From Candidatus Enterococcus moelleringii (lineage in GTDB: Bacteria > Bacillota > Bacilli > Lactobacillales > Enterococcaceae): a stretch of DNA of 64,000 bases. Below the pieces are notes generated by a model. It was given only the letters and a program-made list of their open reading frames with translations, had not been told where the DNA came from and made no database searches. Below, in pieces: positions 33,843 to 43,106 of this stretch (its first letter is position 1; the number at the start of each line of letters is the position of its first letter). The stretch lies in contig NZ_JAFREM010000029.1 in NCBI RefSeq assembly GCF_017377575.1, positions 62,001-126,000 on the forward strand, given 5' to 3'. Made by a program: the position numbers and the translations under genes.

Positions 33843-35462
33843 TTAATTAATTCCGACTGCTCGTCCATCCCATTCACGGTTGAAATCAGCCACTGAAACC
33901 CACGCTACTGCTCCGCGGTCGTAAGCCATATTTCCTCCGCCTGTTCCGGCTTTAGCATTTGCATTGTAGTACAAAGGATCGTGAACTAAGAATTTATTAT
34001 CCTTATAGCCGACAACTACTTTGCAATGATTTCTATTTGTGTCATTTGGTTTTTGATAAGAAGAGTAACCGTAATACAAGACTGGATTTCCACCCATAAT
34101 CCGATCAATGATCCCTTGAGTTTTTGTTCCAGTAATATTAGAAACATTGTTGTACCAGCGTTTTGCATAATTAGTCAATGAACCAGGTGTAATTACCCAG
34201 CCAAAACCAGCGCCTGTATACACATTGCCCTGCTGTCCACCAGGATCTCCGGGGTACATTGGTAAATTGTCTTGAACATATTTTAAATCGACATTTTGGC
34301 CTTTGTAATTCAGCAACATTGCCATTGCCGCACCAGCACAGCCCCAAGGAGACATAACTGGAACGTATTGACTAACGTAAGGAACCGACAGAACACGTTC
34401 AACTGGTGCAACCGGTGCCGCTCCGCCAAGGGTATACCAAGAAACTCCCTCATAGCGCCAGCCAGCCCGTGTTAAAGAGTCGCGTTCATTGGCATCCATC
34501 GTATAGTGATGAGCGCCGGCTCCCTTAGTATTTGGGTTATAAACTCGATACATCGGCAAGCCTTCCCAAGGTGTATGCCAAGCGATTCCCTCATAGTTCC
34601 AGCCTACAGATTTCAGATGGTCTCGTTCATTGCCATCCAAAGTATAGAAATGCTCACCAGAATTGGGATTGTAAATACGGTATAACTCTCTTCCCGTACC
34701 AACCACACGCATACTTATACCTTCATAGCGCCAACCTAGATTAACTAAAAAGTCTTTTTCATTCCCATTCATCGTGTGTAAATGTTCACCAGAATTGGGA
34801 TTATATACGCGATAAATCGGAATTGTCGCTTCAGCCTTTGGTGCAGCTGCTTTTGGTGCTGCTGCTTTAGCTGCCTTAGGTTGAGCCACCGGAGCTGCTG
34901 CTTTTTCCGGTTTAACTGAATCTGTGACCGAATCTACTGTATCTGTGACTTCAGGTTTCTTTTCAGAATCTGTAGTGTCTTTACTTTCAGAAGCATCGGG
35001 TTCTTTTTCAGTTACAACCTCAGAGCCTTCTTTATCAGTAGTCTCGTCGGCTTTATCTTGTGACTCTTCAGTTGTTGCTTCTTCTGTATTTTCGGTTGAA
35101 GAATCAATAGTTTCTTCTTTTTGATCAGTAGGATCGGTTGCTTCCTGTTGATCTTGTGAATCCTCTTGCACTGGTGTATCTACTGTAGGAGTCTCAACTA
35201 CTGGAACTTCTGGTGTCTGTGCTTCAGAAGAATTTCCGGCTGAAGTATCTTCAACAACTACTTCTGGCACTACTTCAGCAACCTCACTGGTATTCTCTTG
35301 TGGAACAACGGCTGCCTCTATCTCAGAAACAGCTACTTCAGCTGCCTGAACTGTTTGTTCTTGTACCGCTAAGCCACCGACACCTAACATACCTAAAAAT
35401 ATAATCGGTGCGACTACCCAGCTTTTCCCTTTTTTATACATCTTAAATCTTTTCTTTTCCAT
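33843..35462 (-). CDS. Secreted C39-like cysteine peptidase with three DUF5648-type repeats
   Basis: 539 residues. The N-terminus FKMYKKGKSWVVAP is the KxYKxGKxW signal found on large secreted proteins of lactic acid bacteria; cleavage is likely after VQAAE. Residues 45-210 are a low-complexity Glu/Thr/Ser/Val stretch. Three repeats (about 214-258, 260-300, 302-350) each carry Y-x-YNPNSGEH, G/ANE+D and GWxYEG, probably a wall- or sugar-binding domain. The C-terminal domain (about 355-539) has Cys in SPWGCAGAAMAML, His in NHCKVVVGY and Asp in VHDPLYY, a papain-like triad. No LPXTG, so it may be released or bound through the repeats. Confidence 0.82.
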   Translation of the reverse strand: MEKKRFKMYKKGKSWVVAPIIFLGMLGVGGLAVQEQTVQAAEVAVSEIEAAVVPQENTSEVAEVVPEVVVEDTSAGNSSEAQTPEVPVVETPTVDTPVQEDSQDQQEATDPTDQKEETIDSSTENTEEATTEESQDKADETTDKEGSEVVTEKEPDASESKDTTDSEKKPEVTDTVDSVTDSVKPEKAAAPVAQPKAAKAAAPKAAAPKAEATIPIYRVYNPNSGEHLHTMNGNEKDFLVNLGWRYEGISMRVVGTGRELYRIYNPNSGEHFYTLDGNERDHLKSVGWNYEGIAWHTPWEGLPMYRVYNPNTKGAGAHHYTMDANERDSLTRAGWRYEGVSWYTLGGAAPVAPVERVLSVPYVSQYVPVMSPWGCAGAAMAMLLNYKGQNVDLKYVQDNLPMYPGDPGGQQGNVYTGAGFGWVITPGSLTNYAKRWYNNVSNITGTKTQGIIDRIMGGNPVLYYGYSSYQKPNDTNRNHCKVVVGYKDNKFLVHDPLYYNANAKAGTGGGNMAYDRGAVAWVSVADFNREWDGRAVGIN

Positions 35463-35693
35463 AAAATCCTCCTTTTTTACGATTTCCCACTGATGCTATT
35501 ATACTATAAAATCACAGTAGTTATCTTACTTTTTTCATCATATAATTGGATATAATTACTCTATATTCGCTTATCCATTATATTCACATCGATCTGAATC
35601 CGTTTTCCCAGCATTATTAGGCTATCATATCTGTCATCACGGTATCTGTATTAAAAAACCAACCAGTTAGTTGGTCTAAAAAATCCATTCATT

Positions 35694-36131
35694 TTAATGC
35701 AAATTCGTAATAATATCCCCACACAAGACATCCACATTTTCACGATACAAGTCCATGCGGGCAACCTTGCGCAGTTTTTTTGGCATAAAGATGCGGATAT
35801 CCTCTTCGTTATAACCCACTTGCAGGCGGTGGTCATCGTAAATGATCGGCCGCTTCAGCAGCTGAGGATATTGCGACAGCAAAACCAGCAGCTGACTCAT
35901 GGACAGCTCGTCAAAATCGATGTTCAGTTTTTGATAAACAATCGAGCGGGTAGACAGGATTTCTTCAATCCCGGTTTCCGTCATGGATAAAATCAGCTTC
36001 AATTCGTTGCTATTTAATGGCTCATTAATAATGTTTCTTTCTTCAAATTCAATCCCATAATTGGTAAACCATTTTTTGGCTTTCCGACAAGAGGTACAGG
36101 AAGGCCCAACTAACAAATGAATCATAATCAT
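35694..36131 (-). CDS. Spx/ArsC-family regulator
   Basis: 145 residues from ATG 36131; the ATG at 36125 is equally possible, as the ribosome site is weak. The N-terminus IHLLVGPSCTSCRKAKKWF has the CxxC redox switch of Spx near residue 13. YQKLNIDFDELSMSQLL and LKRPIIYDDHRLQVGYNEEDIRIF match Spx through the thioredoxin-like fold. Spx proteins bind the alpha subunit of RNA polymerase in oxidative stress. This is longer at the C-terminus than canonical Spx and is probably a paralogue. Confidence 0.85.
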   Translation of the reverse strand: MIMIHLLVGPSCTSCRKAKKWFTNYGIEFEERNIINEPLNSNELKLILSMTETGIEEILSTRSIVYQKLNIDFDELSMSQLLVLLSQYPQLLKRPIIYDDHRLQVGYNEEDIRIFMPKKLRKVARMDLYRENVDVLCGDIITNLH

Positions 36132-36517
36132 CACATTCTTTCTCTTTTAATTATGCAATTAAGCATGAATCAGGAATCCTTGAAGATATTTTCAAAATAA
36201 AAATAAAGTCCGACTTCCTATCAGAAAAAAATTCGTATGTATGTGAATCACCCCAACAACCCATACGGTTTCCTCTAACTATAAGTTTACTAGAAATTTA
36301 TCTTTCAGATTATTTTATTTTTAACGCAACTATGATATAAAAAAGTAAAACGGAATTATAATTTTATCAATTCTTAATTCAATCCACCTTTTCATACCAA
36401 TAAAGGCCTTCCATAACCTAATTTAATAACAAGTGTTCTTATATGTGGTAATTTCTAAAACCAGCTGAAAACAGTAAAAAAAGACAGCCCCAACCACAGG
36501 CTGCCTTTCATCCATAA
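36132..36517. other. Gene-free stretch
   Basis: AT-rich DNA between the Spx paralogue and the BceB-like gene. Only the terminator at 36476-36508 is clear; I see no supported gene. Confidence 0.6.
36476..36508 (-). terminator. Terminator of the Bce-type operon
   Basis: AGGCAGCC / GGCTGTCT stem with one wobble pair, followed on the minus strand by TTTTTTT, ten bases after the permease stop. Confidence 0.8.
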
Positions 36518-38551
36518 TTAGTATTTTTCAATATTTCTAGTAAACCCTACATAGGTCACAATGAAGTAGGCGAAATAAATGACTAAGAACACCATTAGCG
36601 CCAGTCCATAAAATCTAAAAGGCGTCCCCTCTACTCCAGTGTAATAAACAAAGCGTTCACCGGCAAACAAACCGATGAAAATACTCAGCACAACGGAAAT
36701 CACCAGCGGACACAAATAATAAATACTCAACTGCTTCAGCACGACTTTTTCCGTTTCCTTTTTGCTCAGTCCTAATTGGCGCAAAATGTCGTAACGTTTT
36801 TTATGCTTAGTGGAATCACTCAGCTGTTGAACAGCCAAAATAGTCAAGGCGGCACACAGGAAAACAATTCCTATATACGCCATCATGAAGCAGAGAGAGA
36901 CAATCACAAAGCTGGCGTCTTTTTGAATATTATCCCTGACAATCGTGGTGCCCGACATCGTCATAATTTGATCGCTGCCGTTGCCATAAGAAATCTCGTA
37001 AAGATCCCCGTAAAGATCCGTTTCACTATAATTTTTGTCGAGGGCCTCTAATTTCCCCTGCAACCCCTGCGGTGCAACGCCCGCTATGTTGATAGCGATG
37101 GCCCGGTAATAAGGCGTCATTTGCTGGGCTGCCTCATCCGTTACAATTAACAAATAATCGGCACCGTTCATCCCGTTCTGAGCAAACGGTTCCATATGAA
37201 TTGTCTGCAATGCCAGTGTTTCTTGGTTGGCTTTAACGCGGACTTGCTCACCAGCCTCTTGCCACTGCTTTTCCAGGCGTTTTTTCCCCTGCAGAATATA
37301 CTCTCCCTTCTTCAATTGCACCTGATCGTAGCCAGCCATTTCCCGCAAATGATTGTAATCGCTCAGTTTCATATAAGTATCCTCGCCGAAATAAGTACTG
37401 TCAGCATAGCGATCGCCAATTTTTTCGCCTTTGTAAGTGCTATCCACATGCTCATACAAATAATCATTCATTGCGGTGGTGCCGTTGCGATAAATCCGAT
37501 ATTGATATTGGTCATTGATCTGCGCATTTTCAGCAATTACTTGCTCTTCGTCGCTAAAATCATAATCGGCATCTCCATTGGAAATCGAAATATCAAAGGG
37601 CTGCACCAGCGTGACTTGATTGCGTTGAAAATCGGTAAACATCATCACCACCATCCAGGTCAGCAACGCGCCAGTAAACAAAATCGTCAATGTTCCCATC
37701 GTAAAGCGCATCGTTTTGATTTTGGAAGACAGCTGCCGCAGGATAAACAGCGTATCTTTTTTATAAATCAGCGGCGATTTTTTCTGAATGAAGCGGATAA
37801 AAAAAGCCGCCAAACCGAAATACAGCAAATAAATCGCCAGCACTAATCCTAGAGAATAAAAGAGACTAGCATTCAAGGACATATTGGAGGTCAAAATCAA
37901 TCCATTAAAGACACAAATGTACGCCACTGCCAGAATCACCAGAATGCCTTTGCGACCATTCTTCTCATGGGTGATTTTTTCATTTTGCTGGTCGCTGTAT
38001 AAAAGCTGGCGAATCGTCATCTTTTTGATTTTTCGCCGCACACCCCGCATGGCCAACAAATACGCCAGCACCAAAACCCCAGCGGTCAGCAGCAAATACC
38101 ACGGATTGAAATCAGGCGAGATGCGATATTCCGTATCCAAAATGGCATAAAAAATATTTACAAACAGCAGCTGAAAAGCATACCCGGGAATAATCCCCAA
38201 CAAAATCGACAGCAAACCCAACAAATAATTTTCCCGGCGAAACAGCTTGATGATTTGTTTTTTGGTCATCCCCAACAACAAATAGGTGCCGAATTCTTTA
38301 CTGCGCTTTTCCAGCATGAAATTGACAATATAACGCACCAGCCACATGACGATTCCGACGATAAAAAAGGAAGCCACGCCAATCATCACTATAAAAATTG
38401 TCGCATCTGCGTATAACTCTCGCATGTCTTTGGAGAAAATCATGCCATGAAAAGCAAACATCAAGGTGGAAATAATCGTCATCGTCCCCACATAAATCAG
38501 ATAGTCCTTCACCGAACGCTTGGCATTCCGGGCAATCAGCGTCTTAAACAT
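36518..38551 (-). CDS. bceB: BceB-type ABC permease
   Basis: 677 residues from ATG 38551, with GGAGGTGGGG upstream. About ten membrane segments with two FtsX-like blocks and a large external domain (about residues 310-520) between segments, the plan of BceB. The cytoplasmic YLLLGMTKKQIIKLF loop and the C-terminal DILRQLGLSKKETEKVV are the two coupling blocks. It works with the ATPase whose 3' end it overlaps by 8 bp, to protect against cell-wall-active peptides and to signal to the kinase. Confidence 0.88.
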   Translation of the reverse strand: MFKTLIARNAKRSVKDYLIYVGTMTIISTLMFAFHGMIFSKDMRELYADATIFIVMIGVASFFIVGIVMWLVRYIVNFMLEKRSKEFGTYLLLGMTKKQIIKLFRRENYLLGLLSILLGIIPGYAFQLLFVNIFYAILDTEYRISPDFNPWYLLLTAGVLVLAYLLAMRGVRRKIKKMTIRQLLYSDQQNEKITHEKNGRKGILVILAVAYICVFNGLILTSNMSLNASLFYSLGLVLAIYLLYFGLAAFFIRFIQKKSPLIYKKDTLFILRQLSSKIKTMRFTMGTLTILFTGALLTWMVVMMFTDFQRNQVTLVQPFDISISNGDADYDFSDEEQVIAENAQINDQYQYRIYRNGTTAMNDYLYEHVDSTYKGEKIGDRYADSTYFGEDTYMKLSDYNHLREMAGYDQVQLKKGEYILQGKKRLEKQWQEAGEQVRVKANQETLALQTIHMEPFAQNGMNGADYLLIVTDEAAQQMTPYYRAIAINIAGVAPQGLQGKLEALDKNYSETDLYGDLYEISYGNGSDQIMTMSGTTIVRDNIQKDASFVIVSLCFMMAYIGIVFLCAALTILAVQQLSDSTKHKKRYDILRQLGLSKKETEKVVLKQLSIYYLCPLVISVVLSIFIGLFAGERFVYYTGVEGTPFRFYGLALMVFLVIYFAYFIVTYVGFTRNIEKY

Positions 38552-39308
38552 TGCCCCCACCTCCGCCAAAGACTGACAGTACATCTAAAATATCGTTCAA
38601 AAATTCCCGGCGACTTTTCTCGCCCCGGATCAGCTCGTGGAAAATTTGCCCATCCTTCAGAAACAAAATCCTTTTGCAATAGCTGGCAGAAAAGGCATCG
38701 TGGGTCACCATTAAAATCGTCGAATTCAATTTCTGATTCATGGTGACAAAGGTTTCCAGCAAGGTTTGGGCTGATTTGGAATCCAGCGCACCGGTGGGTT
38801 CATCTGCCATAATTACCAACGGCTGATTGGCAATCGCCCGGGCACAAGCGCAGCGCTGCTTTTGGCCGCCGGACACTTCGTAAGGAAATTTGTCGGCGAT
38901 CTCCCTGATTCCCAGCTGCTCCAATAATTTGTGCACCCGCTTTTGAATATCCTTTTTCGGCTTATCCTGCAAGGTCATAGCTAAGGTAATATTCTCTTCG
39001 ATCGTTAAGGTATCCAACAAGTTAAAATCCTGAAAAACAAAGCCGATATTCTCCTTGCGAAATTTCGCCACCTGCTCTTCGTTTAACGTACTGATATCCT
39101 TGCCGCGAAAATAGACATGCCCCGAAGTTACCGTATCAATCGTCGACAACACGTTTAACAAAGTACTTTTACCGGAACCGGACGCCCCCATAATTCCGGT
39201 GAACTCCCCTTCTGCAACATCAAAATCCACCCCATCCAAAGCTTTAGTCACGTTGCTTTTTGAGCCATAATACTTTTCGACCTTTTCAACTTGAATTAAT
39301 GTCTTCAT
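38544..39308 (-). CDS. bceA: BceA-type ABC ATPase
   Basis: 254 residues. Walker A GASGSGKST, signature VSGGQKQRCACARAI, Walker B LVIMADEPTGALD and H-loop VTHDAFSA are those of BceA/MacB-type ATPases. Transcribed from a promoter region (39309-39415) that is a diverged copy of the one before the acyltransferase gene. Confidence 0.92.
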   Translation of the reverse strand: MKTLIQVEKVEKYYGSKSNVTKALDGVDFDVAEGEFTGIMGASGSGKSTLLNVLSTIDTVTSGHVYFRGKDISTLNEEQVAKFRKENIGFVFQDFNLLDTLTIEENITLAMTLQDKPKKDIQKRVHKLLEQLGIREIADKFPYEVSGGQKQRCACARAIANQPLVIMADEPTGALDSKSAQTLLETFVTMNQKLNSTILMVTHDAFSASYCKRILFLKDGQIFHELIRGEKSRREFLNDILDVLSVFGGGGGNV

Positions 39309-39415
39309 TTTGTTTCTCTCCCATCCATAGGCTTACTTTCTACCTTTAGTCTATAGATTTTTTCCGCTGCCTTGTATGAACTTATCTGTACTGAAGATTA
39401 CAATCTTGAAAGATA
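39309..39415. repeat. Duplicated Bce promoter region, copy 2
   Basis: Runs from the acyltransferase stop region to the BceA start. It matches 40418-40515 over about 100 bp: TATCTTTCAA (coding YLS), TGTAAT, CAG-TAAGT, CATACAA, TATAGACT and ATGGAT-GGAG blocks in the same order. Probably carries the response-regulator site and -10 (TAGACT). Confidence 0.75.
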
Positions 39416-40417
39416 ACGCCCAGTTAACTTTCCCTTGCCCATCACCAACAACCAGCTCATCCCATGAGTTATAACTACCACCAATAAAAACTGCTCCCAG
39501 CCGCGAGTCATTTCCTGCTGGGTGATCTGCTGAACCACAAAAATGGCATAAGGATGAATAAAATAGTAGTACTTGCTGCAATTTTTTATCCTGGGTGCCT
39601 GCTGCGAGCCAGCTAAGCCCCAAAGAAAAAGGCAAAAGCTTAGCGGCACCAGACTAATCAAAAAATTCGAGTCCAAATTCCCCGAACCGAAAATCAGCCG
39701 TTCCTCCAAAATCAACCCGGCCATGCTCACTACCAAGCCCCATGAATAATACGAAGAAAGCTTATGTAACTGATCCTGGTAATCACTGATCAGAAATCCC
39801 AGAACCACAAAAATACTCACAAACAACAGGCCATTTCTCGTAGTGACAAACAGCTGAAGATACGCATCAACTACCACCTTCATCCCGCCCTCCGGCAGAA
39901 ATCCATAATAGGTCTCCATGCAGCCAAACAGATACAAGCAACCAAAACCGGATAGCAGCACTTTATAAGGAAATTTCCCCACCAAAAAATGACCCAGCCA
40001 CAAGGCCAAAAGCAGCGCTGGAATATACCACAAATGATAAAACGTCCCAGTGTAAAACACCCCCACCAGCAAAGCCGCCGGATACAAATAAAGGGGCAAC
40101 GTCAGATTCTGCTGCAGCCACAGCATTCCTAACGGCAAAAAAGCCACACTCCAAACCAGATAGTTTTTCACTAATGAGCGCATGTACGTGCGAAAATAAC
40201 CCGGTTGCCAACGGCTTTTCTCCCGAACAAAGAAGGCGGTGGAAAGGGCAAAAAACGGCACCGCCACCCGACAAAGTGCCCCCTTCAACAGATGATTGTA
40301 CGCTGGATTTTCTAAAATCGGACCACAATGCACACAGATCACCAGCAGAGCCGCTCCGTATTGCATCCACTGAAGCCGACTTATTTTATGAATCCTTTGT
40401 ACCTGAACAAATTCCAT
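39398..40417 (-). CDS. Membrane acyltransferase (acyltransferase 3 family)
   Basis: 339 residues with about ten membrane segments. An early Arg/His region (MQYGAALLVICVHCGPIL) and FHLWYIPALLLALWLG match acyltransferase 3 (OafA/VanT N-terminal) proteins, which O-acylate surface polymers. It sits between the kinase and the transporter of a Bce-type module, and its own promoter region copies that of bceA, so it probably belongs to the same resistance response. Its C-terminus GRYLSRL mirrors the kinase end NTYLSKL, part of the duplication. Confidence 0.75.
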   Translation of the reverse strand: MEFVQVQRIHKISRLQWMQYGAALLVICVHCGPILENPAYNHLLKGALCRVAVPFFALSTAFFVREKSRWQPGYFRTYMRSLVKNYLVWSVAFLPLGMLWLQQNLTLPLYLYPAALLVGVFYTGTFYHLWYIPALLLALWLGHFLVGKFPYKVLLSGFGCLYLFGCMETYYGFLPEGGMKVVVDAYLQLFVTTRNGLLFVSIFVVLGFLISDYQDQLHKLSSYYSWGLVVSMAGLILEERLIFGSGNLDSNFLISLVPLSFCLFLWGLAGSQQAPRIKNCSKYYYFIHPYAIFVVQQITQQEMTRGWEQFLLVVVITHGMSWLLVMGKGKLTGRYLSRL

Positions 40418-40515
40418 CCCGCTTCCTCCAATCCATAAACTAGCTTCAGTCTATGCCTTGGAGGCCGCTCGTTGTATCGACTTACCTGTGGTGAAAATTA
40501 CAGCTTTGAAAGATA
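40418..40515. repeat. Duplicated Bce promoter region, copy 1
   Basis: Includes the last codons of the kinase gene and the intergenic promoter before the acyltransferase gene. Aligns with 39309-39415 block by block (see there), including a CATAGACT -10-like element and the same spacing to the ribosome site. Confidence 0.75.
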
Positions 40516-41511
40516 GGTGTTCTTAGGAAAAACCAGTGTGACCGTCGTGTATTCGTTTTGCTTTGAGTCGATTTCCAAGCCCAGCTCCAGCTTTTTACAC
40601 AGCTTTTTGCATAAATACAAGCCGATGCCGGTGGTTTTTTCCCGCTGGCGACCGTTCGTTCCGGTAAAGCCCTTGTCAAAAACCCGCCCCAGCTCACTCG
40701 TCGGAATTCCGATCCCGTTATCCGTCAAGGACAACCGAACGCTGTGTTCCGCTTCTTCTACCGTGAAAGTCAGCGCTCCCGGACCCTCTTTTTTGTACTT
40801 CACCGCATTAATCAACAGCTGCCCTAAAATAAAGGCCACCCATTTTTCATCCGTCTGCACAAAGACCGGCTCACTTAAAGGCTGCGGTGCCATCTGATTT
40901 TGGATCAGCAAATATTTGTTCTTCCCCAGTACTTGCAGCACCACTTGGCGCAGGTCGGTTTCCTTAATCGTATAGTCCTTGTAAACCTGTTCCGAGCGGG
41001 CATAAAAAAGCGCCTGCTCCACTAAGTCGTCCATTTCAGTTAAATAAATTTCAAACTTCCGTTTCAATTGATTATCTAAATTGTGGGCCGCCAGCCGCAT
41101 GCCGGTGATCGGCAGCTTCACCTCATGAATCCAGCCCTCGATAAATTCTCGGTATTCCATTTGCTCCTGCTCCAGCGCCTGAATTTTCTCAATCACTGCT
41201 TTATTGGATCGCCGCAAAATCTGCTGGTGCAGCTGATCCTCCAGCTGCCAGCTTTGCCCCATAAATTCCTGGATCAAATAAGGCTTCTCCAAATCCGCTA
41301 ACGTATCCATAATCCCAGCGAAATATTTTTTCCGCTGCTGGTAATGAACCGTTAACCAAACGCCTAAAATCGTCAGCCAAAAAAAAGTGATCAAGCCGAC
41401 GGTCAACGCGCTGTTGCCGATTGCCAGCAAATACAAACTCAATAGAAACAAGCTGACCCCGTTTAACACTAGTAGTAAAATCTTGTCTTTTAAATAGCTT
41501 GCTAAAGTCAT
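40498..41511 (-). CDS. bceS: BceS-type intramembrane-sensing histidine kinase
   Basis: 337 residues from ATG 41511 (AAGGAG upstream). Two closely spaced N-terminal membrane segments with almost no external loop, a hallmark of this group. Phospho-His in GWIHEVKLPITGMRL, N box ILGQLLINAVKYK, G1 DNGIGI, G2 TGIGLYL. It relies on the BceAB transporter as its sensor. Follows the response regulator by 13 bp. Confidence 0.92.
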   Translation of the reverse strand: MTLASYLKDKILLLVLNGVSLFLLSLYLLAIGNSALTVGLITFFWLTILGVWLTVHYQQRKKYFAGIMDTLADLEKPYLIQEFMGQSWQLEDQLHQQILRRSNKAVIEKIQALEQEQMEYREFIEGWIHEVKLPITGMRLAAHNLDNQLKRKFEIYLTEMDDLVEQALFYARSEQVYKDYTIKETDLRQVVLQVLGKNKYLLIQNQMAPQPLSEPVFVQTDEKWVAFILGQLLINAVKYKKEGPGALTFTVEEAEHSVRLSLTDNGIGIPTSELGRVFDKGFTGTNGRQREKTTGIGLYLCKKLCKKLELGLEIDSKQNEYTTVTLVFPKNTYLSKL

Positions 41512-41524
41512 AGGCTGCTCCTTC

Positions 41525-42190
41525 TTAGATTTTGTAGCCGGCTCCCCGCTTAGTCTCAACAAAATTGGTTACTTCAATATCCGCCAACCGGGCGCGAATC
41601 CGCGTCATGGTCACACTCAAAGCATTGTCGTCAATGAACACTTCGTTGTCCCACAGGTATTCAATCAAATCCAGCCGCGGCACCACCTCGCCTTTATGGA
41701 GAAACAAATAATGCAGCAGCTTGCATTCATTTTTCGACAATTCCGTGTCAAATCCATTGGCAGCAATTTTATAGGAACGAACATCCAGCGTAACACCCTT
41801 GTGTTCCAGCACCGTTTCTTCCTTCCCTCCGCCACCGCTGCGCTTCAGCACCGCCGTGATCCGCGCCAGCAGCACCGACGGATGATAAGGCTTGGCAATA
41901 AAATCATCGCCGCCCATCAAAATACTATTGGTCTCCGTCATAACACTATTATCACTGGTGAGAAAAATAATCGGTACTCCCATGGTACGCCGAATTTCCC
42001 CACACAGCTGATGCCCATCAATCCCCGGCAAATGAATATCTAACAAAATCAAATCCGGCTTGGCCTGCTGCACCTGTTGGGTCACCTCAACAAACTCCGT
42101 CACCAGCGCCACCTGGTAAAGCGCATTTCGCAGCAAAGCCGCCAGCTCTTCTCGGATCTTCGGTTCATCCTCAATGATCATGATTTTCAC
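41525..42190 (-). CDS. bceR: BceR-type OmpR-family response regulator
   Basis: 221 residues. Receiver phospho-Asp in LILLDIHLPGIDGHQ, FLTSDN switch block and FIAKPY lysine; C-terminal winged helix (FDTELSKNECKLLHYLF, VTMTRIRARLADI). Probably activates the acyltransferase and bceAB promoters. Confidence 0.92.
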   Translation of the reverse strand: MKIMIIEDEPKIREELAALLRNALYQVALVTEFVEVTQQVQQAKPDLILLDIHLPGIDGHQLCGEIRRTMGVPIIFLTSDNSVMTETNSILMGGDDFIAKPYHPSVLLARITAVLKRSGGGGKEETVLEHKGVTLDVRSYKIAANGFDTELSKNECKLLHYLFLHKGEVVPRLDLIEYLWDNEVFIDDNALSVTMTRIRARLADIEVTNFVETKRGAGYKI

Positions 42191-42313
42191 GCTGCATCCC
42201 TCATTTCTTTGCCTTGTTCGTATCTATTTATGATAGCATTCGCCTTTGTAAATGAACATCCTTTTTATAATAAAGGCTTCACCAACTGGGCCGACTCTTA
42301 GACCACCAACCTA

Positions 42314-42346
42314 AAAAAGCTTCAAAGGAAAATTCCCTTGAAGCCT
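42314..42346 (-). terminator. Intrinsic terminator of the wHTH regulator gene
   Basis: GCTTCAAGGG / CCTTTGAAGC hairpin followed on the minus strand by TTTTTTAGG, within ten bases of the stop codon. Confidence 0.85.
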
Positions 42347-42350
42347 CGTT

Positions 42351-43106
42351 CTAATCCATCTGATACACTAAGTTTTTAACCTCAGACGCGTTTTGCAGCA
42401 ATTGACGGTAGAACTCGTCATTTAGCTTGTAGCCGCGGCCCCACAAAGTGGTGATTGTTTCCCCTGGCACGCCAGCTCTTTCAAACTTCTTCTTAATTTT
42501 ATTTATCAGACAGGAGAGCTGACTCATGTTGGAATCCGAATCAATCCCCCATATATACTCGCATAATTCTTTGCGATCGAGAATTACTTCCTTCGCGCCA
42601 GCAGCCACCAGGTGGTCAAGCACTTTCTTTTCCTTTTTTGAAAGTTTTATGCGTAATCCGCTGACCAGATTAGATTCGCTGCTGTCATTATTACCAATCT
42701 TAGAAAAATCAGCCGAAAATGTCACATTCAATGGTTGCGGCTTCGTCTCCTTGACTGTCCGATATAAAGCTTCCCGTATCTGTTCAAGTGAGTCCTCTTT
42801 AGCAATCCATTCATGAACCCATTCACTAAGTTTATCTCGATCCTCGGTATACTCCGGAGTACTTACACGGATAATCGCCAGGGATGGACTGCTCAAGTTG
42901 GGTAAAAAACGAACCAAATCACTATCGCTCAAAGTGTCGCTCAAAATCACGGCTTGAAAATAATTCAACCTCAGTGGACTTTTGCCTTGCGCTAAATGCT
43001 CAATCCAATCCGAAGAACACAGCACTTCATAGTTTAAATGGTGAAGCTTTTTGATTAAGCGTTCTTCCGCTAAGACATTTTTAGTTAAAAGTAATACGTG
43101 TTGCAT
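42351..43106 (-). CDS. Winged-helix transcriptional regulator with degenerate receiver-like N-terminus
   Basis: 251 residues from ATG 43106 (AAAGGTGG upstream; a GTG three codons earlier lies inside that site). Residues 1-110 resemble a receiver fold (HVLLLTKNVLAEERLIKKL) but the phospho-Asp position is not conserved, so phosphorylation is doubtful. Residues about 150-240 form an OmpR-type winged helix (LRIKLSKKEKKVLDHLV, ITTLWGRGYKLN). A lineage-specific enterococcal regulator group looks like this. Targets unknown. Confidence 0.75.
   Translation of the reverse strand: MQHVLLLTKNVLAEERLIKKLHHLNYEVLCSSDWIEHLAQGKSPLRLNYFQAVILSDTLSDSDLVRFLPNLSSPSLAIIRVSTPEYTEDRDKLSEWVHEWIAKEDSLEQIREALYRTVKETKPQPLNVTFSADFSKIGNNDSSESNLVSGLRIKLSKKEKKVLDHLVAAGAKEVILDRKELCEYIWGIDSDSNMSQLSCLINKIKKKFERAGVPGETITTLWGRGYKLNDEFYRQLLQNASEVKNLVYQMD

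Noticed and set aside
34924-35124. A 66-residue Ser/Val-rich plus-strand frame
   Set aside because: Antisense of the low-complexity acidic stretch of the secreted peptidase; its composition is explained by that repeat.
37196-37846. A 216-residue plus-strand frame inside bceB
   Set aside because: Antisense shadow of a convincing membrane protein, without a ribosome site.
39963-40370. A 135-residue frame inside the acyltransferase gene
   Set aside because: Same strand, other frame; the acyltransferase frame has the membrane pattern and family motifs.
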